DNA from: an uncultured Ruminococcus sp. | Lineage (GTDB): Bacteria > Bacillota > Clostridia > Oscillospirales > Ruminococcaceae | Assembly (NCBI GenBank): GCA_900545345.1 | Contig: UQYQ01000011.1 | Location: 4,543 to 68,542, forward strand | Length of the DNA: 64,000 bases | Direction: 5' to 3' | Shown: one piece after another, positions 36,772 to 44,565 of the stretch | Position numbering within the stretch: position 1 is the stretch's first letter | How the letters are laid out: every line of letters starts with the position of its first letter | Made by a program: the position numbers and the translations under genes | The notes under the pieces: generated by a model | What the model was told of the DNA's origin: nothing | Seen by the model: the letters and a program-made list of their open reading frames with translations, nothing else | Database searches by the model: none

Positions 36772-37356
36772 TTGAAAGGCAGTAAATTTTTTGCTATCAT
36801 ATCCAGAATGAAATATATAAACCGATGGAGTCTTATGAGAAATACAGTTACTGAAAATATAAGTGAACATTCACTTGATGTTGCATTTATTGCACATCTT
36901 CTGGCAGTGTTAAGAAATAAAAGGTTTGGGGGAAATGTTAATCCTGAAAGAGTAGCAGTTTTGGCTATGTATCACGATGTAACTGAAATACTTACAGGTG
37001 ATCTTCCTACGCCTATTAAATATTACAATAATGATATTAAGTCAGTTTATTCTGATATAGAAAGCAAGGCTAGCAAACAGCTTTTATCATATTTACCGGA
37101 TGATATAAGAGATGTTTATGAGCCGCTTTTGCGTGCTGATGAAAGTGAATCAGAATGCTGGAAACTTGTAAAAGCAGCTGATAAAATTTCAGCGCTTATT
37201 AAATGCGTTGAAGAAAGACAAATGGGTAACAGTGACTTTGAAGATGCTGAAAATTCAACAGTAAAATCGATTAGAGCAATGAAAATTAAGGAAGCAGATG
37301 TTTTTTTAGAAGAGTTCATGCCTTTGTATGGCTTGACTCTTGATAAACAAACTTAA
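36772..37356 (+). CDS. yfbR: HD-domain 5'-deoxynucleotidase (YfbR-like)
   Basis: It dephosphorylates deoxynucleoside monophosphates in related bacteria. The metal-binding HD motifs are SEHS (H33), MYHDVTEI (H68, D69) and the later AADKISALIK aspartate. The N-terminal FFAIISRMKYINRWSLMRN closely follows E. coli YfbR. I choose TTG 36772 because GAGGTG lies six bases before it; a GTG at 36763 overlaps that site. Confidence 0.88.
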   Translation: MKGSKFFAIISRMKYINRWSLMRNTVTENISEHSLDVAFIAHLLAVLRNKRFGGNVNPERVAVLAMYHDVTEILTGDLPTPIKYYNNDIKSVYSDIESKASKQLLSYLPDDIRDVYEPLLRADESESECWKLVKAADKISALIKCVEERQMGNSDFEDAENSTVKSIRAMKIKEADVFLEEFMPLYGLTLDKQT

Positions 37357-37510
37357 CCGGCAGGGGTGAACCTTGCACGCATTCTGCCTTTGTGAAACTT
37401 GATAAGAGTGTAAACTTTTGAACAACGGCAGACTTTACATTCAATAATAGAACAAATTGGCGAGCATATGACCGAGTTATATATATCCGGACATTTAATA
37501 TAGAGACCAA
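37357..37510. other. Short gap between yfbR and the shared terminator
   Basis: These 154 bases contain no gene or RNA that I can recognise. Confidence 0.5.
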
Positions 37511-37541
37511 AAAAAGCCTCTCAAGTTTTGAGAGGCTTTTT
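37511..37541. terminator. Bidirectional terminator between yfbR and rex
   Basis: A perfect 14-bp inverted repeat (37511–37524 / 37528–37541, core GCCTCTC/GAGAGGC) has A-tracts on one arm and T-tracts on the other. It sits between converging genes and touches the rex stop codon. Confidence 0.9.
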
Positions 37542-38174
37542 CTATTGATTTTTAGTTTTGTATGTAAGTGTCAGCAGGCTGTCACCTAAATGAACATTTT
37601 CAACAACAATATTATCAAAGTGAAGATTCAAATCAAAGTGTGAAAAATTCCAAAATGATTTTACACCAAGTTCAATCAGTTTTTTTGCAATTTCAAAAGC
37701 ATTTGATTTTGGAATGCAGAGAATTGCAATAGAGGGTGAATTTTCTTTGCAATATTGTTCAACTTGGTTTATATCAGAAACTTCAATGCCTGCAATACTT
37801 TTCCCGATAATATTAGAATCAATATCGAAGATTGCATTTAGCTTACAGCCTTTTTTTTCAAAGCTTATTTGAGAAGCTATAGCCGTTCCTAAATTTCCTG
37901 CACCTATTAAAATAGCTTTATATTCTTTGTTGACACCTAATATGTTGCCTATTTCATCATGCAGAGCTTTTATGTTATAGCCGTATCCCTGCTGACCGAA
38001 TCCTCCAAAGCAGTTTAAATCCTGACGAATTTGTGAAGCTGTAGTTTTCATACGTTCAGCTAAACCTTTTGAAGAAATACGTTCAACATTTTCTGTCATT
38101 AGCTCTTCAAGATAAGAATAATATCTAGGCAATCTTTTAATGACTGAGGCCGAAATACTATTATTCTTAGCCAC
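37542..38174 (-). CDS. rex: Redox-sensing transcriptional repressor Rex
   Basis: It represses fermentation and respiration genes when NAD+/NADH is high. It has about 210 residues: an N-terminal winged helix (SVIKRLPRYYSYLEEL, MKTTASQIRQDLNCFG) followed by a Rossmann domain with IGAGNLGTAI. The start is placed at GTG 38174, nine bases after AAGGGATG; the ATG at 38183 directly abuts that site. It is the last gene of the aconitase–icd operon, suggesting redox control of those genes, which is inference. Confidence 0.93.
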   Translation of the reverse strand: MAKNNSISASVIKRLPRYYSYLEELMTENVERISSKGLAERMKTTASQIRQDLNCFGGFGQQGYGYNIKALHDEIGNILGVNKEYKAILIGAGNLGTAIASQISFEKKGCKLNAIFDIDSNIIGKSIAGIEVSDINQVEQYCKENSPSIAILCIPKSNAFEIAKKLIELGVKSFWNFSHFDLNLHFDNIVVENVHLGDSLLTLTYKTKNQ

Positions 38175-38227
38175 TAATCTCATCCCTTAATTTTATAAAT
38201 TATAGATTATTCTTTTAAAAGCCGGCT

Positions 38228-39448
38228 TTATGCGTTGACAAGTGTATTTAAGCGTTTTCCGATTTCTTTTAAGAATGTTTCGGAATCGACTTTTGTTTTA
38301 TTTTCAAGACTTGAAAGAAGATAAAGGTCACCGGTCATAACACCGTCTTCAATAGTCTGAATAGTAGCTTTTTCAAGTTTGTCTGCAAATTCGACTAAAT
38401 CAGGTGTATTGTCAAGTTCTCCTCTTTTTCTTAATGCACCGCTCCAAGCAAAAATTGTTGCAACTGAGTTCGTTGAAGTTTCTTCACCCTTTAGATACTT
38501 GTAATAGTGTCTTTGAACTGTACCGTGAGCAGCTTCATATTCATAGATTCCGTCAGGAGAAACCAAAACAGAAGTCATCATAGCGAGTGAGCCGTAAGCG
38601 GTTGAAACCATGTCAGACATAACATCACCGTCGTAATTTTTGCAGGCCCAGATATATCCGCCGTTTGAACGGATAACTCTAGCTACAGCGTCGTCAATTA
38701 AAGTATAGAAATATTCAATGCCTGCAGCTTCATATTTTTCTTTATATTCGTTATCGTATATTTCCTGGAAAATATCTTTAAACCTGTGGTCATACTTCTT
38801 TGAAATAGTATCTTTAGTAGCAAACCAAACATCTTGTTTCAGGTCAAGACCATAGTTCAGACACGCTCTGGCAAAACCTGCGATACTCTCGTCTTTATTG
38901 TGCATTCCCTGAATAACACCGTCACTATCGGTGAAATTGTAAATAAGCTCTCTTGATTCATTACCGTCCTTGTCAGTAACAACAAGCTCAGCCTTTGAAT
39001 CTTTATCAACACGGATTTCTGCATTTTTATAAACATCACCATAAGCATGACGAGCAATTGTAATTGGCTTTGTCCATGTTGGAATATACGGAGAAATGCC
39101 CTTGACAATAATAGGTGTTCTGAAAACAGTTCCGTCAAGAATTGCTCTGATAGTGCCGTTAGGGGATTTCCACATTTCTTTCAGGTTGTATTCGGGCATT
39201 CTTGCGGCATTAGGTGTAATTGTAGCACATTTAACGGCAACACCGTATTTTTTTGTTGCCTCAGCACTATCGAAAGTAACCCGGTCATTTGTTTCGTTTC
39301 TATGCTTCAGACCTAGATCATAATATTCACAGTTAAGGTCAACATAAGGTTCAAGAAGAATTTCTTTAATCCATTTCCAAAGAATTCTTGTCATTTCGTC
39401 TCCGTCCATTTCGACTAGGGGAGTTTTCATTTTAATTTTTTCTGCCAT
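38228..39448 (-). CDS. icd: NADP-dependent isocitrate dehydrogenase (type II)
   Basis: It converts isocitrate to 2-oxoglutarate. Its 406 residues belong to the homodimeric eukaryote-like subfamily: MDGDEMTRILW, TITPDEAR-like TITPNAARMPEY, SPNGTIRAILDGTVFR, GDVMSDMVSTAYGSLAMM and YEAAHGTVQRHYYKY. GGAGG precedes ATG 39448. It lies between a membrane protein and rex in the aconitase operon. Citrate synthase is not in the window. Confidence 0.95.
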   Translation of the reverse strand: MAEKIKMKTPLVEMDGDEMTRILWKWIKEILLEPYVDLNCEYYDLGLKHRNETNDRVTFDSAEATKKYGVAVKCATITPNAARMPEYNLKEMWKSPNGTIRAILDGTVFRTPIIVKGISPYIPTWTKPITIARHAYGDVYKNAEIRVDKDSKAELVVTDKDGNESRELIYNFTDSDGVIQGMHNKDESIAGFARACLNYGLDLKQDVWFATKDTISKKYDHRFKDIFQEIYDNEYKEKYEAAGIEYFYTLIDDAVARVIRSNGGYIWACKNYDGDVMSDMVSTAYGSLAMMTSVLVSPDGIYEYEAAHGTVQRHYYKYLKGEETSTNSVATIFAWSGALRKRGELDNTPDLVEFADKLEKATIQTIEDGVMTGDLYLLSSLENKTKVDSETFLKEIGKRLNTLVNA

Positions 39449-39477
39449 ATAAGTTTCCTCCGTATTAAAAATTTGTT

Positions 39478-40107
39478 TTATTCATTCCACATCCACACAA
39501 TAAATATCTGATTAATACTTTCAACATTTACAGGACAGGTTTGATAATCATTTATATTATTTTCTTTTAAATATTCTTCAAACTGGCTGAACTGTCCGCT
39601 TCCTGAAAAGTCAAGACTGAAATTAAAATCACCCTTTGAAGAATAATTCATCTTCTCATCCTGCATATCCTTTTTATAGGTTTCAAGGTTTAGAGAATCA
39701 CATCTCTTTAAGCATTTATAGCTTTTATCTTCACCTGAACCTTTGATTTGAATATATGACGCCGAAAGCATATCACTGTCTTTAAAAACATAAACAAAGT
39801 GGTTATCGTCAACCTTTATATCTTCAATTATTTGGACATTTGAATTCCCCGAAGAAGTTAAAACATCAGTTATCTCTGCTTTAAAGCTGAAAACATTTAT
39901 ATACAAAACAATATAAGCAGCAATTAATACCACCAATATACAAATCAATATAACAAGAATTGATAACCCACTTGATTTTTGCTTTGAATTTTTATTTGGA
40001 TAGTGGTTCTGTACTGGGTTTTGCGGGTGATTATAATAGCCGTTTGGGTTTGTTCTGTATCTATAATCAGAATTTGGTGGTGGAATTCTTCCTTTTCTCT
40101 TCATCAT
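39478..40107 (-). CDS. Membrane-anchored protein of unknown function in the aconitase operon
   Basis: The 209-residue product has a Pro/Asn/Tyr-rich cytoplasmic N-terminus (about 1–45), one membrane helix (about 48–70) and an extracellular domain of about 140 residues with two cysteines close together (CLKRC). No family is recognised. AAGGAG lies about 14 bases before the first ATG. It is 30 bases upstream of icd and 74 bases downstream of aconitase, so it is probably co-transcribed. Its presence in a TCA operon is unexplained. Confidence 0.65.
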   Translation of the reverse strand: MMKRKGRIPPPNSDYRYRTNPNGYYNHPQNPVQNHYPNKNSKQKSSGLSILVILICILVVLIAAYIVLYINVFSFKAEITDVLTSSGNSNVQIIEDIKVDDNHFVYVFKDSDMLSASYIQIKGSGEDKSYKCLKRCDSLNLETYKKDMQDEKMNYSSKGDFNFSLDFSGSGQFSQFEEYLKENNINDYQTCPVNVESINQIFIVWMWNE

Positions 40108-40180
40108 AGATATGCTCAGACTCCTTTTTACATCTTCTGATTTATCATGATTTTAATAAGCGGGAGATGTTCAAATTAAT

Positions 40181-42121
40181 TTATTTTGTAAGCTGTTCTC
40201 TTGTATAGTCTAAAAGTCCACCGGCAAGGACAATATCCTTAGTGCGTCCGCTTAGCTCACAAAGAACAGGGATTTCTGCATTCTTAGATTTATTTACAAT
40301 AGTAAGTTTGCTCTTTCCGTCGATAATATCCTGTCGTACATTTTCAAGTGAAAGTTCATCACCCTGACCGATTTTATCATAGTCAGCTTCGTTTACAAAT
40401 GTAAGAGGGAGAATACCTGCATTTATAAGGTTGGCTCTGTGAATTCTTGCAAAGCTCTTAACCAAAACTGCTTTAACACCGAGATATAGCGGTGCAAGGG
40501 CTGCATGTTCTCTTGAAGAACCTTGACCGTAGTTTGAGCCGCCGACAATAATGCTCTTTTCAAGTCTTAAAGCTCTTTCAGGGAATTCTTCATCACAAAC
40601 AGTAAAGCAATGCTTTGAGATTGCGGGAATATTTGAACGAAGAGGAAGAATTTTTGCACCTGCCGGCATAATGTGGTCTGTTGTTATGTTATCACCGACT
40701 TTTAGTGAACATGGTGCGTCAATACTTTCATCAAGAGGTGAAGTTTTAGGGAAAGGCTTGATGTTAGGACCTCTTAAAATCTCAACGCTGTCCATATCTT
40801 CTTCTGAAGCGGGAGCAACAATCATATTGTCGTTTATAACGAACTTTTCAGGCATTTTAAACTCAGGCATATCACCCAATGTTCTAGGGTCTGTAAGAAC
40901 TCCGGCAATTGCAGAAGCAGCTGCAAGCTCAGGAGAAACAAGATAAATCTGTCCGTCCTTTGTACCTGAACGGCCTTCAAAGTTACGATTGAAAGTTCTC
41001 AGCGAAATTCCTTTTGAGTTAGGGGATTGTCCCATACCGATGCAAGGACCGCAGGCAGATTCTAAAATTCTTGCACCTGCGTCAATCATAATAGATAAAG
41101 CACCGTTTTGAGCAAGCATATTAAGAACCTGTTTAGAACCGGGAGCAATTGAAAGTGACACATCTGGGTGAACGGTTTTGCCCTTTAGAATGTGAGCAAC
41201 CTTCATCATATCCATAAGTGATGAGTTTGTACAAGAACCGATACAAACCTGATCTATTTTCATAGCGCCGATTTCGTCAACGGTTTTAATATTATCAGGT
41301 GAATGAGGACAAGCAGCCATAGGAACTATTTCCGATAAGTCGATTTTTATTTCTTCATCATAAACTGCGTCGTCATCGGCTTTAAGCTCTTTCCATACAT
41401 CTGCTCTGTCCTGAGCCTTTAAAAACTCAAGAGTTATTTCATCAGACGGGAATATTGAAGTAGTAGCACCCAGCTCTGCACCCATATTGGTTATGGTTGC
41501 TCTTTCCGGAACAGACAGAGTTTTGACACCTTCACCGCAGTATTCGATAACCTTGCCGACACCGCCTTTAACTGTGAGAATTTTTAATACTTCTAAAATC
41601 ACATCTTTTGCAGCAACCCAAGGTGAAAGCTTGCCGACAAGCTCAACCTTAACGATTTTAGGATATGTTATATAATAAGCACCTCCGCCCATAGCAACAG
41701 CAACATCAAGTCCGCCGGCACCTATAGCAATCATACCGATTCCGCCGCCTGTTGGTGTGTGGCTGTCAGAGCCGATTAGTGTTTTACCCGGAACACCGAA
41801 TCTCTCTAAGTGAACCTGATGACAGATTCCGTTACCCGGACGTGAAAAGTAGATGCCGTGTTTCTTTGCGACTGAACCGATAAATCTATGGTCGTCAGCA
41901 TTTTCAAATCCTGATTGCAAAGTATTATGATCTATGTACGCAACCGAACGCTCGGTTTTAACACGAGGAACCCCCATAGCTTCATATTCAAGATATGCCA
42001 TTGTTCCTGTTGCGTCCTGAGTTAATGTCTGGTCAATTTTAATGCCTATTTCGTTGCCTTTAACAAACTCTCCGTCAACAATGTGATTTTTGAGTATTTT
42101 TTCTGTTAGAGTAAGTCCCAT
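40181..42121 (-). CDS. acnA: Aconitate hydratase
   Basis: This [4Fe-4S] enzyme interconverts citrate and isocitrate. It has about 646 residues, the shorter single-chain aconitase form. Cluster cysteines are C297 (IGSCTNSS) and C357/C360 (ACGPCIG). Other motifs are GSDSHTPTGGGIG and GSNYGQGSSREHAALAP in the swivel domain. The start is placed at ATG 42121 (MGLTLTEKI), nine bases after AAAGGA; ATG 42139 is possible but its start region contains that site. It is the first gene of acnA–membrane protein–icd–rex. Confidence 0.94.
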   Translation of the reverse strand: MGLTLTEKILKNHIVDGEFVKGNEIGIKIDQTLTQDATGTMAYLEYEAMGVPRVKTERSVAYIDHNTLQSGFENADDHRFIGSVAKKHGIYFSRPGNGICHQVHLERFGVPGKTLIGSDSHTPTGGGIGMIAIGAGGLDVAVAMGGGAYYITYPKIVKVELVGKLSPWVAAKDVILEVLKILTVKGGVGKVIEYCGEGVKTLSVPERATITNMGAELGATTSIFPSDEITLEFLKAQDRADVWKELKADDDAVYDEEIKIDLSEIVPMAACPHSPDNIKTVDEIGAMKIDQVCIGSCTNSSLMDMMKVAHILKGKTVHPDVSLSIAPGSKQVLNMLAQNGALSIMIDAGARILESACGPCIGMGQSPNSKGISLRTFNRNFEGRSGTKDGQIYLVSPELAAASAIAGVLTDPRTLGDMPEFKMPEKFVINDNMIVAPASEEDMDSVEILRGPNIKPFPKTSPLDESIDAPCSLKVGDNITTDHIMPAGAKILPLRSNIPAISKHCFTVCDEEFPERALRLEKSIIVGGSNYGQGSSREHAALAPLYLGVKAVLVKSFARIHRANLINAGILPLTFVNEADYDKIGQGDELSLENVRQDIIDGKSKLTIVNKSKNAEIPVLCELSGRTKDIVLAGGLLDYTREQLTK

Positions 42122-42168
42122 TTCTTCAAATCCTTTCATGTTGATAATCTGCCTTTGAATAGCAAGGC

Positions 42169-42265
42169 TTCCTTATTCGGAATTTAAGCCGATTACGGTA
42201 AGGAATTGCCACACAGGTTTTTGTGGCAAAATCTCAAAACGTGCATGAAAAATTTGTTTTCATGC
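42169..42265 (-). repeat. Structured intergenic element, copy C, in the aconitase leader
   Basis: On the minus strand this has the same layout as the whiA and pnp copies: a 23-nt 5' hairpin (42265–42243, arms GCATGAAAA / TTTTCATGC), a long-range helix TTTGAG (42238–42233) / CTTAAA (42188–42183) and an internal hairpin TTGCCACA / TGTGGCAA (42229–42222 / 42213–42206). The G–C to A–T changes in the 5' hairpin and internal hairpin are compensatory against copies A and B. A short GCCTT/AAGGC hairpin follows, like the one before whiA. Confidence 0.82.
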
Positions 42266-42276
42266 TATTTATATTA

Positions 42277-42305
42277 ATTTTAATTCAAAATGATAAGTTT
42301 GTCAA
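42277..42305 (-). promoter_or_regulatory. SigA-type promoter of the aconitase operon
   Basis: On the minus strand TTGACA (42305–42300) and TAAAAT (42282–42277) have a 17-base spacer. The predicted start near 42270 is about five bases before element C, so the element would be the very beginning of the transcript. Confidence 0.78.
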
Positions 42306-42452
42306 GAAATTAACAAGCTTTTAAGCTTATAGTTAATTAAATATTAAATATTTAAAACATTTCTATGGAATAATAATGATAATTGAATAAAAAATATAAA
42401 AAATTTGACGATTTTTACGATTTATAAAAATGAATAATATCCTGCATAATTA
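42306..42452. other. AT-rich spacer between divergent acnA and tepA promoters
   Basis: It is very AT-rich and I see no gene or RNA in it. Confidence 0.5.
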
Positions 42453-42480
42453 TTGACATATACGACATATGTGGTATAAT
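42453..42480 (+). promoter_or_regulatory. tepA promoter with overlapping dyad operator candidate
   Basis: TTGACA (42453–42458) and TATAAT (42475–42480) have a 16-base spacer. A 20-bp dyad occupies 42459–42478: half-sites TATACGACAT and ATGTGGTATA are inverted copies matching at 9 of 10 positions. It covers the spacer and most of the -10 box, a classical repressor position. The 5' leader is about 105 bases. Confidence 0.7.
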
Positions 42481-42593
42481 AATAAGATATGATAAACTAA
42501 ATATTGGAGTTTTAAATTTTCAGTTATTTTGAATAAAATCTGTTATAAAATGCAAAAATATTAATATATTTTTCTTGGAGGATTTTTTACAAA

Positions 42594-43367
42594 ATGTCTG
42601 AAATATTCAAAAACGAAGAAGAAAAAAATGATGATGCTGTGTTATCCGAAGTACAGCAGACGAATAATGAAAACAGTACGCTTTCTCAAACTCAGCAGAT
42701 AGAGCATGTCGGTCATTTAAGTATAAAAAACTCAAAACATCTTATACATTGCCTGACGATAATAGGTGAGGTAGAGGGGCATTATATACTTCCGCCACAG
42801 AATAAGACGACAAAGTATGAGCATATTATGCCCGCACTTGTTGCCATAGAGCAGGATACATCAATCGAAGGATTGGTGATAATTATAAATACCGTCGGCG
42901 GTGATGTTGAAGCAGGCCTTGCTATTGCCGAGCTTATTGCCGGTATGAAAACACCTACAGTTTCTATTGTTTTGGGAGGCGGTCACTCAATAGGTGTTCC
43001 TTTGGCTGTGTGTTCAAAGAAATCATTTATTGTTCCGTCTGCAACTATGACCATTCATCCGGTCAGAATGAACGGTCTTGTTCTGGGCGTTCCCCAGACA
43101 TTATCATATTTTGATAAAATGCAGGATAGAATTATAAGATTTGTTTGTGAGAATTCCAATATTACACCTGAACGGTTCAGAGAACTTATGATGACTACAG
43201 GCGAACTTGTTATGGATGTCGGTACCGTTTTAGACGGTGAGGGTGCTGTCAGAGAGGGTATTATAGACAGTTTGGGCGGTCTGTCAGACGCTATTGAGTG
43301 TTTATATGAGCAGATTGAGTCAAATCCTGACAGAAAGAAATGTAATGAAGATGATAAAGGTGATTAA
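42594..43367 (+). CDS. tepA: ClpP-like serine protease TepA
   Basis: This ClpP/crotonase-fold protease of the TepA (YlfI, translocation-enhancing) family has 257 residues. The nucleophile is Ser132 in GGGHSIGV and the catalytic His is H155 in TIHPVR. The first 35 residues are polar and low-complexity. GGAGG lies about 13 bases before ATG 42594. In Bacillus tepA lies by ylzJ and spoIIIE, and the same neighbourhood is seen here, with uppP added. Confidence 0.88.
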   Translation: MSEIFKNEEEKNDDAVLSEVQQTNNENSTLSQTQQIEHVGHLSIKNSKHLIHCLTIIGEVEGHYILPPQNKTTKYEHIMPALVAIEQDTSIEGLVIIINTVGGDVEAGLAIAELIAGMKTPTVSIVLGGGHSIGVPLAVCSKKSFIVPSATMTIHPVRMNGLVLGVPQTLSYFDKMQDRIIRFVCENSNITPERFRELMMTTGELVMDVGTVLDGEGAVREGIIDSLGGLSDAIECLYEQIESNPDRKKCNEDDKGD

Positions 43368-43369
43368 TT

Positions 43370-43561
43370 ATGTTTCAAACAGTTCTAAATAGTTATGATG
43401 TCTTTTGTGACTTAAATAGAGTAAATAAGGATTGCGTTACAAAATCAGGTGAATTTAATAATGTTAGATATGACTATATGCAGATTGAAAATCATAAGTG
43501 TCTGACAAATATTTATTCAACGAATCCTTATGATTATTTAACTTTTTTAAACAAAAAATAA
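43370..43561 (+). CDS. YlzJ-like small protein
   Basis: The 63-residue product begins two bases after the tepA stop. The C-terminal TNIYSTNPYDYL resembles the conserved STNP-x-x-(F/Y)-L end of YlzJ, and the position after tepA matches Bacillus gene order (spoIIIE–ylzJ–tepA cluster). The N-terminal half is more diverged. Function unknown; the assignment depends partly on synteny. Confidence 0.7.
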   Translation: MFQTVLNSYDVFCDLNRVNKDCVTKSGEFNNVRYDYMQIENHKCLTNIYSTNPYDYLTFLNKK

Positions 43562-43616
43562 AATCAGTTTTAATATAGGGAAACGGTAAAGGTTATCAGT
43601 GGAAAGGGGTAATACA

Positions 43617-44459
43617 ATGTCAGTTATCAGTGCAGTTTTTCAAGCAATTATCCAAGGATTAACGGAATTTTTGCCTGTGTCAAGCTCAGGGCATTTATCA
43701 TTATATCAGCACTTTACGGGAAACAGCGGGGAAGGTGCGCTGCTGTTTTCCGCAATTCTGCATTTAGGTACGCTGTGTGCGGTTTTTATAGCATTTTGGA
43801 ATACAATCCGGGATTTGATTTATGAGTTCTGCCGAATGGTGAGAGATGTGTTTAAAAGGCAGTTTTCTTTTAAAGATATGAACGGTGACAGAAGAGCAGT
43901 GCTTATGGTAATCCTTTCGACTGCTGTACTGATTCCGTTTTACATATTTAAAGATTTTTTTGAAGGCTTTGCAGAGGACTCATCCATATTTGCCGAAGGC
44001 TTATGCTTTTTATATACAGCGGCTATTTTGCTGCTTGCCGATAAATGCTCAAAGGGAAAGAAAGCCCTTGGTGACATAACAGTTAAAGATTCGGTATTTG
44101 TTGGATTTTTTCAGAGCATTGCACTTCTTCCTGGTGTTTCACGTTCGGGCTCAACAATTTCAGCAGGGCTGTTTTCGGGATTTTCAAGAGATACTGCTGT
44201 GAGATATTCATTTGTTTTGGGTATTCCTGCAATACTGGGCGGATGCCTTGTCGAAGTAAAGGATGCAGTTCAAACTGATATGTCATTCAGCTGGACATAT
44301 ATTTTGGGATTCATTGTTGCGGCAGTTGTCGGTATTTGTGCAATAAAAATGGTTGACTGGCTTGTTAAAACTGACAAGTTTAAAATTTTCTCTTATTATA
44401 CGGGAGTTCTCGGAGTTGTAGTAATTTTAGTTTCAATATTTGAAAGAATTGCTTTATAA
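43617..44459 (+). CDS. uppP: Undecaprenyl-diphosphatase
   Basis: This integral membrane phosphatase recycles undecaprenyl pyrophosphate for cell-wall synthesis (BacA/UppP family, bacitracin tolerance). Its 280 residues have about eight helices with the two family motifs GLTEFLPVSSSGHL (about 15–28) and LLPGVSRSGSTIS (about 170). ATG 43617 follows GAAAGGGG by seven bases; an upstream in-frame start at 43599 is not conserved. It separates ylzJ from ftsK. Confidence 0.94.
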   Translation: MSVISAVFQAIIQGLTEFLPVSSSGHLSLYQHFTGNSGEGALLFSAILHLGTLCAVFIAFWNTIRDLIYEFCRMVRDVFKRQFSFKDMNGDRRAVLMVILSTAVLIPFYIFKDFFEGFAEDSSIFAEGLCFLYTAAILLLADKCSKGKKALGDITVKDSVFVGFFQSIALLPGVSRSGSTISAGLFSGFSRDTAVRYSFVLGIPAILGGCLVEVKDAVQTDMSFSWTYILGFIVAAVVGICAIKMVDWLVKTDKFKIFSYYTGVLGVVVILVSIFERIAL

Positions 44460-44473
44460 ATACGGATTATGCT

Positions 44474-44512
44474 CTGCAAATTAATTTCTTTGTTTAAATA
44501 ATTTGCAGTTTA
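44474..44512 (+). terminator. Terminator-like hairpin after uppP
   Basis: CTGCAAATTA (44474–44483) and TAATTTGCAG (44499–44508) form a perfect 10-bp stem with a 15-base loop, followed by TTTAATT. It is AT-rich and only moderately T-tailed. Confidence 0.55.
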
Positions 44513-44565
44513 ATTAAAATAAATTATTTACAGATAAAAAAGAAGTGAAAAAAGGAGTAATAAGA

